Below, in pieces: positions 35,929 to 43,766 of a DNA stretch of 64,000 nt. The notes under the pieces were generated by a model. The model had not been told where the DNA came from, did no database searches, and worked only from the letters and a program-made list of their open reading frames with translations. The stretch comes from Roseivirga sp. UBA6061. GTDB taxonomy: Bacteria; Bacteroidota; Bacteroidia; Cytophagales; Cyclobacteriaceae. Position 1 is the stretch's first letter. Every line of letters starts with the position of its first letter. Position numbers and translations under genes: made by a program. The DNA is taken from contig DIYF01000147.1 of assembly GCA_002427745.1 (NCBI GenBank), positions 62,001 through 126,000 of the forward strand, given 5' to 3'.

Positions 35929-38040
35929 TTAGTTAAAAGCAATCTCATCGATAAACAACCAGGCAGGAGTGTCCTTGCCTGGATGCCATTCAGGAAGATT
36001 ACCGTAATTTTTAGCCCTGATTTGTAAATGCTTCAATTTTTGAGTGTCAAAGGCCAGCTCATGAATGATCATATGTTTGGGCTCCGGACCTTCAGGTCTT
36101 TCGAGATCCAGGGTCTGCAATTTGGTCAGCTTGCCCGGCTCTGCGCCTCCCCATATTTCCAGTGAGGTAGGCGGAAAAATCCAGGAGCCGATATCATCCA
36201 GTGTACTGATAAATACCGTACTGATTTCGCGACTTTGTTTCAATTCCACATCCACCACCAGATCATCCCCATTAAAACCAAGCCATTCACCATCCCGGAA
36301 ATTCTCGCTGCCCTTTTTCAGGTCGAACAGTGTGGTGACACCCTTGGCCTTGTAGCTTCCCTTGGGGTCATGTCTGAGTGTGGTTTGTCGCAGGCCACTA
36401 TCTACTACTTTGATAAATACCTGCTCAGTAACAGGGCTGTCTTCCCAGCCTTCTTTCTTCGCAAAAACACTGAGTTTGCCACTTTCCGTAAGCCTGATCC
36501 GGCCGTTTTCCAGGGCCTGAGTCACCCCGTCTCCCAACTGATAAAACAGGTTGGTTTCTGATAGATTGTATGAAACCTCAACCGTCAGCTCCTGATCAAA
36601 GAAAGTGGATTCATACTCCAGTTTTGGGGCCGCCAGTTCAGCCCTGGTGAACTCAGAATCCTCAGGTAGCCCACCATCGATCTTTACGGCAGGGTGGTCA
36701 CTTTGAAGCGCCAGGAGCTCTTCTCCGCTCAGCTCAGTTTGCCAGAGGTAGAGCTGGTTGAGCTTTGGTAGTTTAGCCATTTGAGAGGCTCCTTTGGCGG
36801 TGATTTTGGTGCCATAGAGGTTGAGGTAAGCAAGATGCTCAAGCTTACGGATGGCCGAAACCATATTGTCATCCGTTTCAGTATTGTCGAGGTACAGTCG
36901 GTGAAGGTTTTCGTACCGGGCTACTTCTTTGAGAATGGCTTTGTCGATGCGACTTCCCCCCAGGTCGAGTGTATAAATCTGCTCCCGTATTTTCCTGAGC
37001 TTTTTGAGCTGATCAGTATCAAGTGCTTTCTTTTGTCCGAGGTACACTTCCAGATAGGGCTTATCAGGTTCTATTTGCTTGATGTTGAAGCCGCTGTTCA
37101 TAAGAGAGCTTATCAGGTCATCATCGGCAAAGTCAATATCAATTTCTTCTTCCGGAGCGAAATAGCTGGCCAGTACGGGCTGAATGGCATCGCCTTTATC
37201 GATTTCTTTAACAAGGGAGGTGAAGGAAGCCCCTGTTTCTACCCACCAGGAGAGCAGTTTCACTTCTTCATTACTAAGCTGATTTTTGCCCTTGGGCGGC
37301 ATATGCAGCTTATCCTCCATCGGCAGAAGTAAATGACTGATAAGCTTGCTGTTGATCAGGTCACCCGGAGTCAGAATAGAGCCTGATTCTCCTCCTTTAA
37401 GAATACCTTCCTCTGTATCCAATAGCAATCCCCCCTTTAACTTATTGGGGTTGTGACAGCTGGTGCATTTAACATCGAGTACGGGCTGCACCACCTGGGT
37501 AAAGACGGGCGCCTCGGTATTAAGGCTCAGTGTTTCCGGTGTATCAAAAACCTCAGTCAGAAAATCCTCACCATGTGTTAAAGAAGCACCATAGTGACCA
37601 GTGATAATCAACAGGACGACTAAGACCGTATAAAGGGGTAATACCGCATTGGACAGACGTTCTTTTAAATCAATCAGCAATACCACAATCAGTGAAGTGG
37701 CCAGCCCGAACCATTTGTGAAAGACAAAGCCGTCCCCCGCATAGCCACCATTTACAGAGAGTAAAAAACCGGCAATGGCCGATATGACAGCGGTGTAAGC
37801 ACCCAGCCATAAGAGCAATTCTGCTCCCCTGGCAAAATCCTTTTGACCTCTTTTGGCCAGTAACTCAAAAAGCAGGGCCATCATCAGTAGTCCTATGGGA
37901 AAGTGAAGGACCAGAGGATGGAGCCTCCCTACAAACTGAAATATGGCAGCCAGTTCCTGTATCGGGACCAGAAATAGTATGACCAGCAGCAGGTTGAGTG
38001 CCCAGAGTAAGCGAGTAAGTGTTTTCCTGGAAATAGGCAT
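35929..38040 (-). CDS. Membrane-anchored cytochrome c with LRR and discoidin-like C-terminus
   Basis: 703 residues. The N-terminal 150 residues have five or six membrane segments including LHPLVLHFPIGLLM, as in DUF2231-type proteins. A planctomycete-type cytochrome c domain follows with haem site CTSCH and GGLLLDTEEGILKGGESG. Then come leucine-rich repeats (LHRLYLDNTETDD, LAYLNLYGTKIT), a chitobiase/hexosaminidase C-terminal-like domain and a discoidin-like tail (FRDGEWLGFNGDD, WHPGKDTPAWLFIDEI). The tail is homologous to that of the next gene. It is the last gene of the PSD1 cluster, and may be its membrane electron carrier. Role inferred. Confidence 0.82.
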   Translation of the reverse strand: MPISRKTLTRLLWALNLLLVILFLVPIQELAAIFQFVGRLHPLVLHFPIGLLMMALLFELLAKRGQKDFARGAELLLWLGAYTAVISAIAGFLLSVNGGYAGDGFVFHKWFGLATSLIVVLLIDLKERLSNAVLPLYTVLVVLLIITGHYGASLTHGEDFLTEVFDTPETLSLNTEAPVFTQVVQPVLDVKCTSCHNPNKLKGGLLLDTEEGILKGGESGSILTPGDLINSKLISHLLLPMEDKLHMPPKGKNQLSNEEVKLLSWWVETGASFTSLVKEIDKGDAIQPVLASYFAPEEEIDIDFADDDLISSLMNSGFNIKQIEPDKPYLEVYLGQKKALDTDQLKKLRKIREQIYTLDLGGSRIDKAILKEVARYENLHRLYLDNTETDDNMVSAIRKLEHLAYLNLYGTKITAKGASQMAKLPKLNQLYLWQTELSGEELLALQSDHPAVKIDGGLPEDSEFTRAELAAPKLEYESTFFDQELTVEVSYNLSETNLFYQLGDGVTQALENGRIRLTESGKLSVFAKKEGWEDSPVTEQVFIKVVDSGLRQTTLRHDPKGSYKAKGVTTLFDLKKGSENFRDGEWLGFNGDDLVVDVELKQSREISTVFISTLDDIGSWIFPPTSLEIWGGAEPGKLTKLQTLDLERPEGPEPKHMIIHELAFDTQKLKHLQIRAKNYGNLPEWHPGKDTPAWLFIDEIAFN

Positions 38041-38041
38041 A

Positions 38042-38830
38042 CTATCTGATAATAATTTCGTCTAAAAATACCCAGCCGGCATTGCCCTTACCCGGATGCC
38101 AGTCCGGTAGTGCGGGGAGAGGCTGGATGACCAGTTTTACATAGCGGCAACGGGCGTTCTCTGTCTTGATATGGTAGTAAACTTTTCCGGAAGGGTCCTC
38201 CTGCTTCTGTTCGTTGATCTGTAGCTCGGGCACTTCTGTATACTCCCGGCCATCTTCTGACAGTTTACCGGCAATCGTTGTGGGTGGCATGATCCAGGCA
38301 CCGGCAGCTGTCAGTGTGCTCACCAGTATTTCCTCAACTTTTTTGACTTTTCCCAGGTCCAGTGTAATAGTGATCGGGCCTTTATTGTAACCAATCCAGT
38401 GGCCATCCCGGAAGTTCAGAGAACCGGCCTGCTGATCAATGAGGGTTTGTCCACCCTGGCCGGCATAGGAAGGGCCGGGGCCGGGACTCAGTTCTATCGA
38501 TTTGATGGCCTTACCGAGTTTGTGTACTTCTGTGGTAATGGTTTCAGAGGGACGAAAGCCGGTTTTAAAGGCTTTCACCTTCACTGTACTACTCTTTTTG
38601 ACAGTCAGCTTTTTTGTGTAAAGTGCTGAGGCTTCAGTAGGCTCGGTTCCATCGAGCGTGTAGCGGAGACTGGCGCCTTCCAGCCTGAAGTCAAAGGTAA
38701 TGTCAGCTTTCTTTGTGAAGAACCCACCACCATCAATCCTGACCAGAGGTTTGCTCAACTGATACTCCTGTGCTGAAAGAAAACTGCCAAACAACAGCAG
38801 GCATGATATGAAGCATATTTTCGATCTCAT
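38042..38830 (-). CDS. Secreted chitobiase-C/discoidin-like domain protein
   Basis: 262 residues with a Sec signal (about 1-20). Residues 40-105 resemble the chitobiase/beta-hexosaminidase C-terminal domain (FRLEGASLRYTLDGTEPTEAS). The rest is a discoidin/F5-8C-like domain with FRDGHWIGYNKG, ILVSTLTAAGAWIMPPT and the terminal WHPGKGNAGWVFLDEI. The same tail ends the 703-residue cytochrome gene two bases away, so it arose by duplication. Likely a carbohydrate-binding accessory of the PSD1 cluster. Confidence 0.8.
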   Translation of the reverse strand: MRSKICFISCLLLFGSFLSAQEYQLSKPLVRIDGGGFFTKKADITFDFRLEGASLRYTLDGTEPTEASALYTKKLTVKKSSTVKVKAFKTGFRPSETITTEVHKLGKAIKSIELSPGPGPSYAGQGGQTLIDQQAGSLNFRDGHWIGYNKGPITITLDLGKVKKVEEILVSTLTAAGAWIMPPTTIAGKLSEDGREYTEVPELQINEQKQEDPSGKVYYHIKTENARCRYVKLVIQPLPALPDWHPGKGNAGWVFLDEIIIR

Positions 38831-39861
38831 ATCCTGTTCAGCTTATAAGGATAAACATTGCCGGAATTCCACTGGGCCACATACATGTTTTCGTCATCAT
38901 CAATGCAAACATCATGAGGGTAAATAAAGACCTTCATGGTCTGATACATTTCTTCAGGTGTCGAGCCGGTATAGGTGGGGGTACTTCCCGCCAGGTTGGA
39001 GATAACTTTGTTGTTTTTATTCAGAATGGTAACAAAGCCTGAAGGGTCATCGCCATAGGCCCGTGATTTGAGTACGGCAGCATACAGGTAGTCGCCATGT
39101 ATTACAGGGCGGCAAACATGAGCTCCGGGTAGCGGAATAGTTTCCAGGTATTCACCGGAAAGTGAGTAGCGCTTGAAGGCATTCTCTTCCCTGGCAGACA
39201 CAACAAGGCAGGGATTAGCCGCATCACGGGAATCCAGACAGATGCCGTGGGCGTTTTTGAGATTTTCAGGTCCGGTGCCCCGACCTCCGAAGCTTCTGAT
39301 ATAGCTACCGTTGGATGAGTACTGTGTGATCCATTGTTCTCCATAGCCATCGGCCACATAGATATCCCCGTTCGGGCCAATGGCTACTTCTGTTGGGATA
39401 TACTGTTCCGCTTTTTGATAGTGACCGGACTCTTTGGGATAGTCCAGTATCATCACCACTTTCCCCTCAATAGTGGTTTTAATGACCTGGTGTCGATTGT
39501 TGTCAGAGATGAAAAGGAAGTCTTCTCCGTTTTCTTTGGAGAGGGTGAGCCCATGAGCTCCGGGGTATTCAGTACCCCAGGTTTTGAGTAGTTTTCCTGA
39601 CTTATCGTACACCAATACGTTATTCTTCGTCTCGTTGGTGAGCAGAAGTATCCTTCCCTGTGAGTCCTGCACCATTTCGTGGCAGTCCTTGACGGGGAAC
39701 TGGTTTGGATTGAGGTTGCCCCAATTCACATCGAGGTGATACTGATGAGAGTTATGTCCCAGCACGAGGTCTTCTGTGCGTTCCGGTATCAACAGTGGCG
39801 GCATAGTGGCCAGTCCGGTAGCCGCGATCAGGGATTTTTGTACAAAGGTTCTTCTATCCAT
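38827..39861 (-). CDS. NHL-repeat propeller protein with Tat-like signal
   Basis: 344 residues. The N-terminus DRRTFVQKSLIAAT is a twin-arginine signal. The body has NHL-type blades (EVAIGPNGDIYVADGYGEQWITQYSSNGSYIRSFGG, PHDVCIDDDENMYVAQWNSGNVYPYKL). It is 6 bases-class spaced: its stop overlaps the next gene by four bases and its start lies four bases from the DUF1501 gene. A periplasmic enzyme or scaffold of the PSD1 cluster. Folded export with a cofactor is suggested by the Tat signal; the function is unknown. Confidence 0.8.
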   Translation of the reverse strand: MDRRTFVQKSLIAATGLATMPPLLIPERTEDLVLGHNSHQYHLDVNWGNLNPNQFPVKDCHEMVQDSQGRILLLTNETKNNVLVYDKSGKLLKTWGTEYPGAHGLTLSKENGEDFLFISDNNRHQVIKTTIEGKVVMILDYPKESGHYQKAEQYIPTEVAIGPNGDIYVADGYGEQWITQYSSNGSYIRSFGGRGTGPENLKNAHGICLDSRDAANPCLVVSAREENAFKRYSLSGEYLETIPLPGAHVCRPVIHGDYLYAAVLKSRAYGDDPSGFVTILNKNNKVISNLAGSTPTYTGSTPEEMYQTMKVFIYPHDVCIDDDENMYVAQWNSGNVYPYKLNRI

Positions 39862-39864
39862 CTA

Positions 39865-41316
39865 TCAGGCCAGAATATCGTGAATGACACTACCACTTAC
39901 ATCAGTCAGACGGAATCTCCTGCCCTGGTATTTGTAAATGAGTTTTTCGTGATCTATACCTAACAAATGGAGTATAGTGGCCTGGAAGTCGTGCACATGT
40001 ACCGGGTCTTTGGCAATGTTATAGCCGAACTCATCGGTTTCTCCATAAGTCATACCGGCTTTTACACCGCCACCAGCCATCCAGATGCTAAAGCAGCGCG
40101 GATGGTGATCACGGCCATAATTGTTTTTGGTCAAAGCTCCCTGTGAGTAGTTGGTACGGCCAAACTCTCCACCCCAAATCACCAGGGTATCATCCAGCAT
40201 GCCCCGTTGTTTCAGGTCCATGATGAGGGCTGCGGAAGCCTGGTCTACATCTTTTGCCTGCTTTTGAATAGCCCCGGGAAGATTATCGTGCTGATCCCAG
40301 CCCATATGGTAGAGTTGCACAAATCGTACATCGCGCTCCGCCAGCCTGCGTGCCAGCAAACAATTGGCAGCAAAAGAACCAGGTCTGGCTACATCCGCTC
40401 CGTACATACGATAAATATGGTCAGGTTCTTTAGAGATGTCCATGGTCTCCGGCACACTGGTTTGCATGCGATAAGCCAGCTCGTACTGAGCTACCCGGGC
40501 ATTGATTTCCGGATCTCCAAACTCCTGTGAGTGGATAGAGTTGAGTTGAGAAAGGTGATCGAGCATATTTCTGCGATCCATCTTTGACATACCCTTAGGG
40601 TCTTTCAGGTAAAGCACCGGATCTTTTCCTGAACGGAATTGTACCCCCTGATGTACTGAGTTCAGGAAGCCATTGCCCCAAAGCCTTGAATAAAGGGGCT
40701 GGCCCTGTGGTCTACCACTGCCCCGGGATAACAGCACTGAAAAGGCCGGTAAGTTTTCATTATCACTTCCCAGGCCGTAGCTGAGCCAGGAGCCCATGCT
40801 GGGACGACCAGGCTGCTGAGAACCTGTCTGAAAAAAGGTAATGGCAGGGTCATGGTTGATGGCCTCCGTATGCACACTTTTGATAAAGCACAGCTCGTCT
40901 ACCACCTTGGAGGTGTAGGGCATAATGTCACTGACCCAGGCCCTGCTGTTACCATATTGCTTAAAGTCGAATAGTGAACCCGCCAGGGGAAATGACTTTT
41001 GCCCGGATGTCATTCCGGTAAGTCGCTGACCATTTCTGACAGAGTCAGGTAGTTCCTGTCCCACCATTTCACGGAGCTTCGGCTTATAGTCGAAAAGCTC
41101 AAGCTGAGAAGGGCCGCCACTCTGGAAGAGATAAATGACCCGCTTGGCCTTAGGAGCAATATGCCTGAAATCTTCAGGTCCCGGACGATTACCGGCCAGT
41201 AAACTCGTGGGGTTCAATAATGAGGCAAGGCCTAAGCCCCCCAGGCCCAGACTGACTTTGGAAAGAAAGTGCCTCCGGTTAAGATGATAATGGTAGTCCT
41301 GTTCTTCTTTGTGCAT
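39865..41316 (-). CDS. DUF1501 protein with Tat signal
   Basis: 483 residues. The N-terminus NRRHFLSKVSLGLGGLGLASLL is a twin-arginine signal (R14-R15). The body matches DUF1501: VIYLFQSGGPSQLELFDYKP, NGQRLTGMTSGQ, DIMPYTSKVVDELCFIKSVHTEAINHDPA, YHMGWDQHDNLP, LVIWGGEFGRTNYSQG and GRDHHPRCFSIWMAGGGVKAG. DUF1501 proteins belong to the alkaline-phosphatase-like fold and nearly always sit next to DUF1549/DUF1553 genes, as here (3 bases apart). Their substrate is not established. Confidence 0.93.
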   Translation of the reverse strand: MHKEEQDYHYHLNRRHFLSKVSLGLGGLGLASLLNPTSLLAGNRPGPEDFRHIAPKAKRVIYLFQSGGPSQLELFDYKPKLREMVGQELPDSVRNGQRLTGMTSGQKSFPLAGSLFDFKQYGNSRAWVSDIMPYTSKVVDELCFIKSVHTEAINHDPAITFFQTGSQQPGRPSMGSWLSYGLGSDNENLPAFSVLLSRGSGRPQGQPLYSRLWGNGFLNSVHQGVQFRSGKDPVLYLKDPKGMSKMDRRNMLDHLSQLNSIHSQEFGDPEINARVAQYELAYRMQTSVPETMDISKEPDHIYRMYGADVARPGSFAANCLLARRLAERDVRFVQLYHMGWDQHDNLPGAIQKQAKDVDQASAALIMDLKQRGMLDDTLVIWGGEFGRTNYSQGALTKNNYGRDHHPRCFSIWMAGGGVKAGMTYGETDEFGYNIAKDPVHVHDFQATILHLLGIDHEKLIYKYQGRRFRLTDVSGSVIHDILA

Positions 41317-41318
41317 GA

Positions 41319-43667
41319 TCAGGTTTTTGAAATGGCCTCGTCCAGATTAAAAATGGTATTGATCACCGACATGAAAGCAGCAGCTTCCGGTGTCTGATTC
41401 TCTTGTGGGTATTGTCCCACATCCAGGTATTCTCTGGCCTGGTCGGGAGCTTCGGTAAATCGCGTCTGTTCTGCTTCCAAAAAGCTCTCCAGCACGGTCT
41501 TTTCTTCTTCAGACGGGTTTCTGCCCAGGATTTTTTCAAAAGCAAAGATCAGGCGGTCCTGGTCGTTTTGATGTGCCGACAGTGCTTTATAAGCCAAAAC
41601 ACGGGAAGCCTCCAGTACCTGAGGGTCATTCATCATAACCAGCGCCTGGAGTGGCGTATTTGTTTTTTGCCGATCTACCTCGCATAAATCACGTGAGGCA
41701 GCATCAAAGGTCATCATAGCAGGTGGCGGTACGGTACGTTTCCAGAAGGTGTATAGACTTCTGCGATACAGTGCATCTCCGCTATCGGTCTGGTAGCTGG
41801 TAAGCCCTTGTCCGGAGGTGGTTTCTGCCCAGAGCCCTTCCGGCTGGTATGGTTTTACACTGGGGCCTCCGACTTCTTTATTCAGCAGCCCGCTGGCGGC
41901 CAGTACATTGTCGCGGATCATCTCGAATGACATGCGGTAGCGTGGTCCACGGGTCAGCCATTTGTTGGTGGGGTCATTTTCCAGAAGCGCTTCACTCACT
42001 CTGGAGCTTTGCTGATAGGTAGCTGACAGGAGAATCTGCTTCTGCAATCTCTGGATGTCCCAGCCGGATTCCACGAAATCATAGGACAGGTATTCGAGCA
42101 GTTCGGGGTGAGAAGGCAGGTTGCCCTGGTTGCCAAAGTCGGCTGGTGTATCTACCAGTCCCGTACCAAAGAAAGACTGCCAGATACGGTTGACTGTGAC
42201 GCGTGCTGTAAGAGGATTGTCTTTTGAAAAGAGCCATTTGGCCAGCCCCATGCGGTCTTGCGATAGCTTATCACCAAAGGGGCTGATGGCTGCCGGTGTG
42301 GAGGGAGACACCCGGGCTCCTCTCGCATCATACTGTCCCCTGTTGAGAACGTAGGTGGGTCTGCGCCTTACAGAGTCCTTCATAACCATAACACTCAGGT
42401 CATCACCGTTGAAATCCGAGGCATTGACGAAGCTGAGAATACCTTTCAGGTCCTGCTCAGTGATTTTGATTTTAGGCTCAGGAATTTCACCATATTCAAT
42501 GCGACCCTTTTCAGGTACAGAGTTGAAAAAGGAGAAAACGCTGAAGTAGTCCTTCTGCGAAATAGGATCGTATTTATGGTCGTGACATTTAGCACATTCC
42601 AGTGTCAGTCCGAGGAAAGCTTTACCGAAGGTGTTGGCCCGGTCAGTGACATATTCCACACGGTATTCTTCAGATATAACGCCACCTTCCTGGGTGATTT
42701 TGTGGTTACGATTAAAACCCGTGGCCAGAATCTGTTCTTTCGTTGGGTTGGGAAGCAAGTCTCCCGCGAGTTGCCAGGTCACAAAGGTATTATAGGGCAT
42801 ATTTTCATTGAAGGCCTTGATTACCCAGTCACGCCAGGGCCACATGATGCGCTCCAGGTCATCCTGGTAACCGTGGGTGTCAGAGTAGCGGGCCAGGTCC
42901 AGCCAGCCGGTAGCCATGTGTTCGCCATAGGCAGGTGATGCCATCAGCGCATCAACCGCTTTCTCAAAAGCCTGGTCAGTGTTGTCTGCCATAAATGAAG
43001 CTCTGAGTTCATCTGAGGGGGGTAGTCCGGTCAGGTCAAAGCTGGCTCTGCGGAGAAGTCTTTCTCTGCTGGCTTTTTCAGAAGGCGTAAAACCTTTCTC
43101 CTCAAACTTCCTGGCTACAAAACGATCTATGTTGTTCTGAGTCCAGTCTGTTCGCCTTGGTGTGGCAGGCTCTTCAACCGGAATAAACGACCAGTGCTTT
43201 TTCCATTTAGCGCCCTGTACAATCCATCTGGACAGGAGTTTTTTTTCGTTTTCCGACAGTGTCAGGTTGGAGGCAGGAGGTGGCATTACTTCATCAGGGT
43301 TATCTGAAAAGATGCGGTGAATTACCTCTGATTTTTCGGTATTCCCTGCTACTATACCGAAGACATCCGGTCTGTCCTTCATGGCTTTAAAAGCCCCTTC
43401 CTCTGTGTCGAGTCTGTATCCTGATTCACGTTTGTTGGCATCAGGCCCGTGACAGGCAAAGCAGCGGTCTGAGAGCAATGGCCTCACATGTAAATTGAAG
43501 TCTACCTGTTCTGGTAAATAGTCGGTCCCGGCCCTGGCGGTCATCCCGGGAGGAAGACTGTTCTTCTCCTTTTGACCGCAGGATTTCAGGATCACCAATG
43601 AGATGAAAAGCAGTGCCACCATGCCGGCATGCCTGAGTGTAATTCCAGATGTTTTGACTTTTGCCAT
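41319..43667 (-). CDS. PSD1-type cytochrome c / DUF1549-DUF1553 lipoprotein
   Basis: 782 residues. Lipoprotein signal ending LVILKSC (C30). An N-terminal planctomycete-type cytochrome c domain has haem site CFACH, RESGYRLDTEEGAFK and MPPPASNLTLSENEKKLLSRWIVQGA. Then DUF1549 (WTQNNIDRFVARKFEEKGFTPSEKA, LARYSDTHGYQDDLER) with an additional CAKCH site, and DUF1553 (NPLTARVTVNRIWQSFFG, NKWLTRGPRYRMSFEMIRDNVLAASGLLNKEVGGPSVKPYQPEGLW). The order is typical of planctomycete PSD1 proteins. It is the first gene of the cluster and pairs with the DUF1501 gene. Redox role inferred. Confidence 0.93.
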   Translation of the reverse strand: MAKVKTSGITLRHAGMVALLFISLVILKSCGQKEKNSLPPGMTARAGTDYLPEQVDFNLHVRPLLSDRCFACHGPDANKRESGYRLDTEEGAFKAMKDRPDVFGIVAGNTEKSEVIHRIFSDNPDEVMPPPASNLTLSENEKKLLSRWIVQGAKWKKHWSFIPVEEPATPRRTDWTQNNIDRFVARKFEEKGFTPSEKASRERLLRRASFDLTGLPPSDELRASFMADNTDQAFEKAVDALMASPAYGEHMATGWLDLARYSDTHGYQDDLERIMWPWRDWVIKAFNENMPYNTFVTWQLAGDLLPNPTKEQILATGFNRNHKITQEGGVISEEYRVEYVTDRANTFGKAFLGLTLECAKCHDHKYDPISQKDYFSVFSFFNSVPEKGRIEYGEIPEPKIKITEQDLKGILSFVNASDFNGDDLSVMVMKDSVRRRPTYVLNRGQYDARGARVSPSTPAAISPFGDKLSQDRMGLAKWLFSKDNPLTARVTVNRIWQSFFGTGLVDTPADFGNQGNLPSHPELLEYLSYDFVESGWDIQRLQKQILLSATYQQSSRVSEALLENDPTNKWLTRGPRYRMSFEMIRDNVLAASGLLNKEVGGPSVKPYQPEGLWAETTSGQGLTSYQTDSGDALYRRSLYTFWKRTVPPPAMMTFDAASRDLCEVDRQKTNTPLQALVMMNDPQVLEASRVLAYKALSAHQNDQDRLIFAFEKILGRNPSEEEKTVLESFLEAEQTRFTEAPDQAREYLDVGQYPQENQTPEAAAFMSVINTIFNLDEAISKT

Positions 43668-43715
43668 AGCTGTTCCTGAATTTAATTATTCAAGAGCATC
43701 TAATGAAGGAGAAAA

Positions 43716-43747
43716 GGTTTAGCGGGAGGGTTAATGAATGGGTTAAT
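43716..43747. promoter_or_regulatory. GGTTAAT direct repeats between the Kelch-BTAD regulator and the PSD1 cluster
   Basis: GGTTAAT at 43729-43735 and 43741-43747, 12 bases apart, preceded by the related GGTTTA at 43716-43721. On the transcribed strand they read ATTAACC. They lie in the 99-base gap before the PSD1 operon and directly after the regulator gene. SARP/OmpR-type wHTH proteins bind direct repeats, so this is a candidate site, on limited evidence. Confidence 0.35.
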
Positions 43748-43766
43748 TCGGGAGGTCAGGGTGAAA

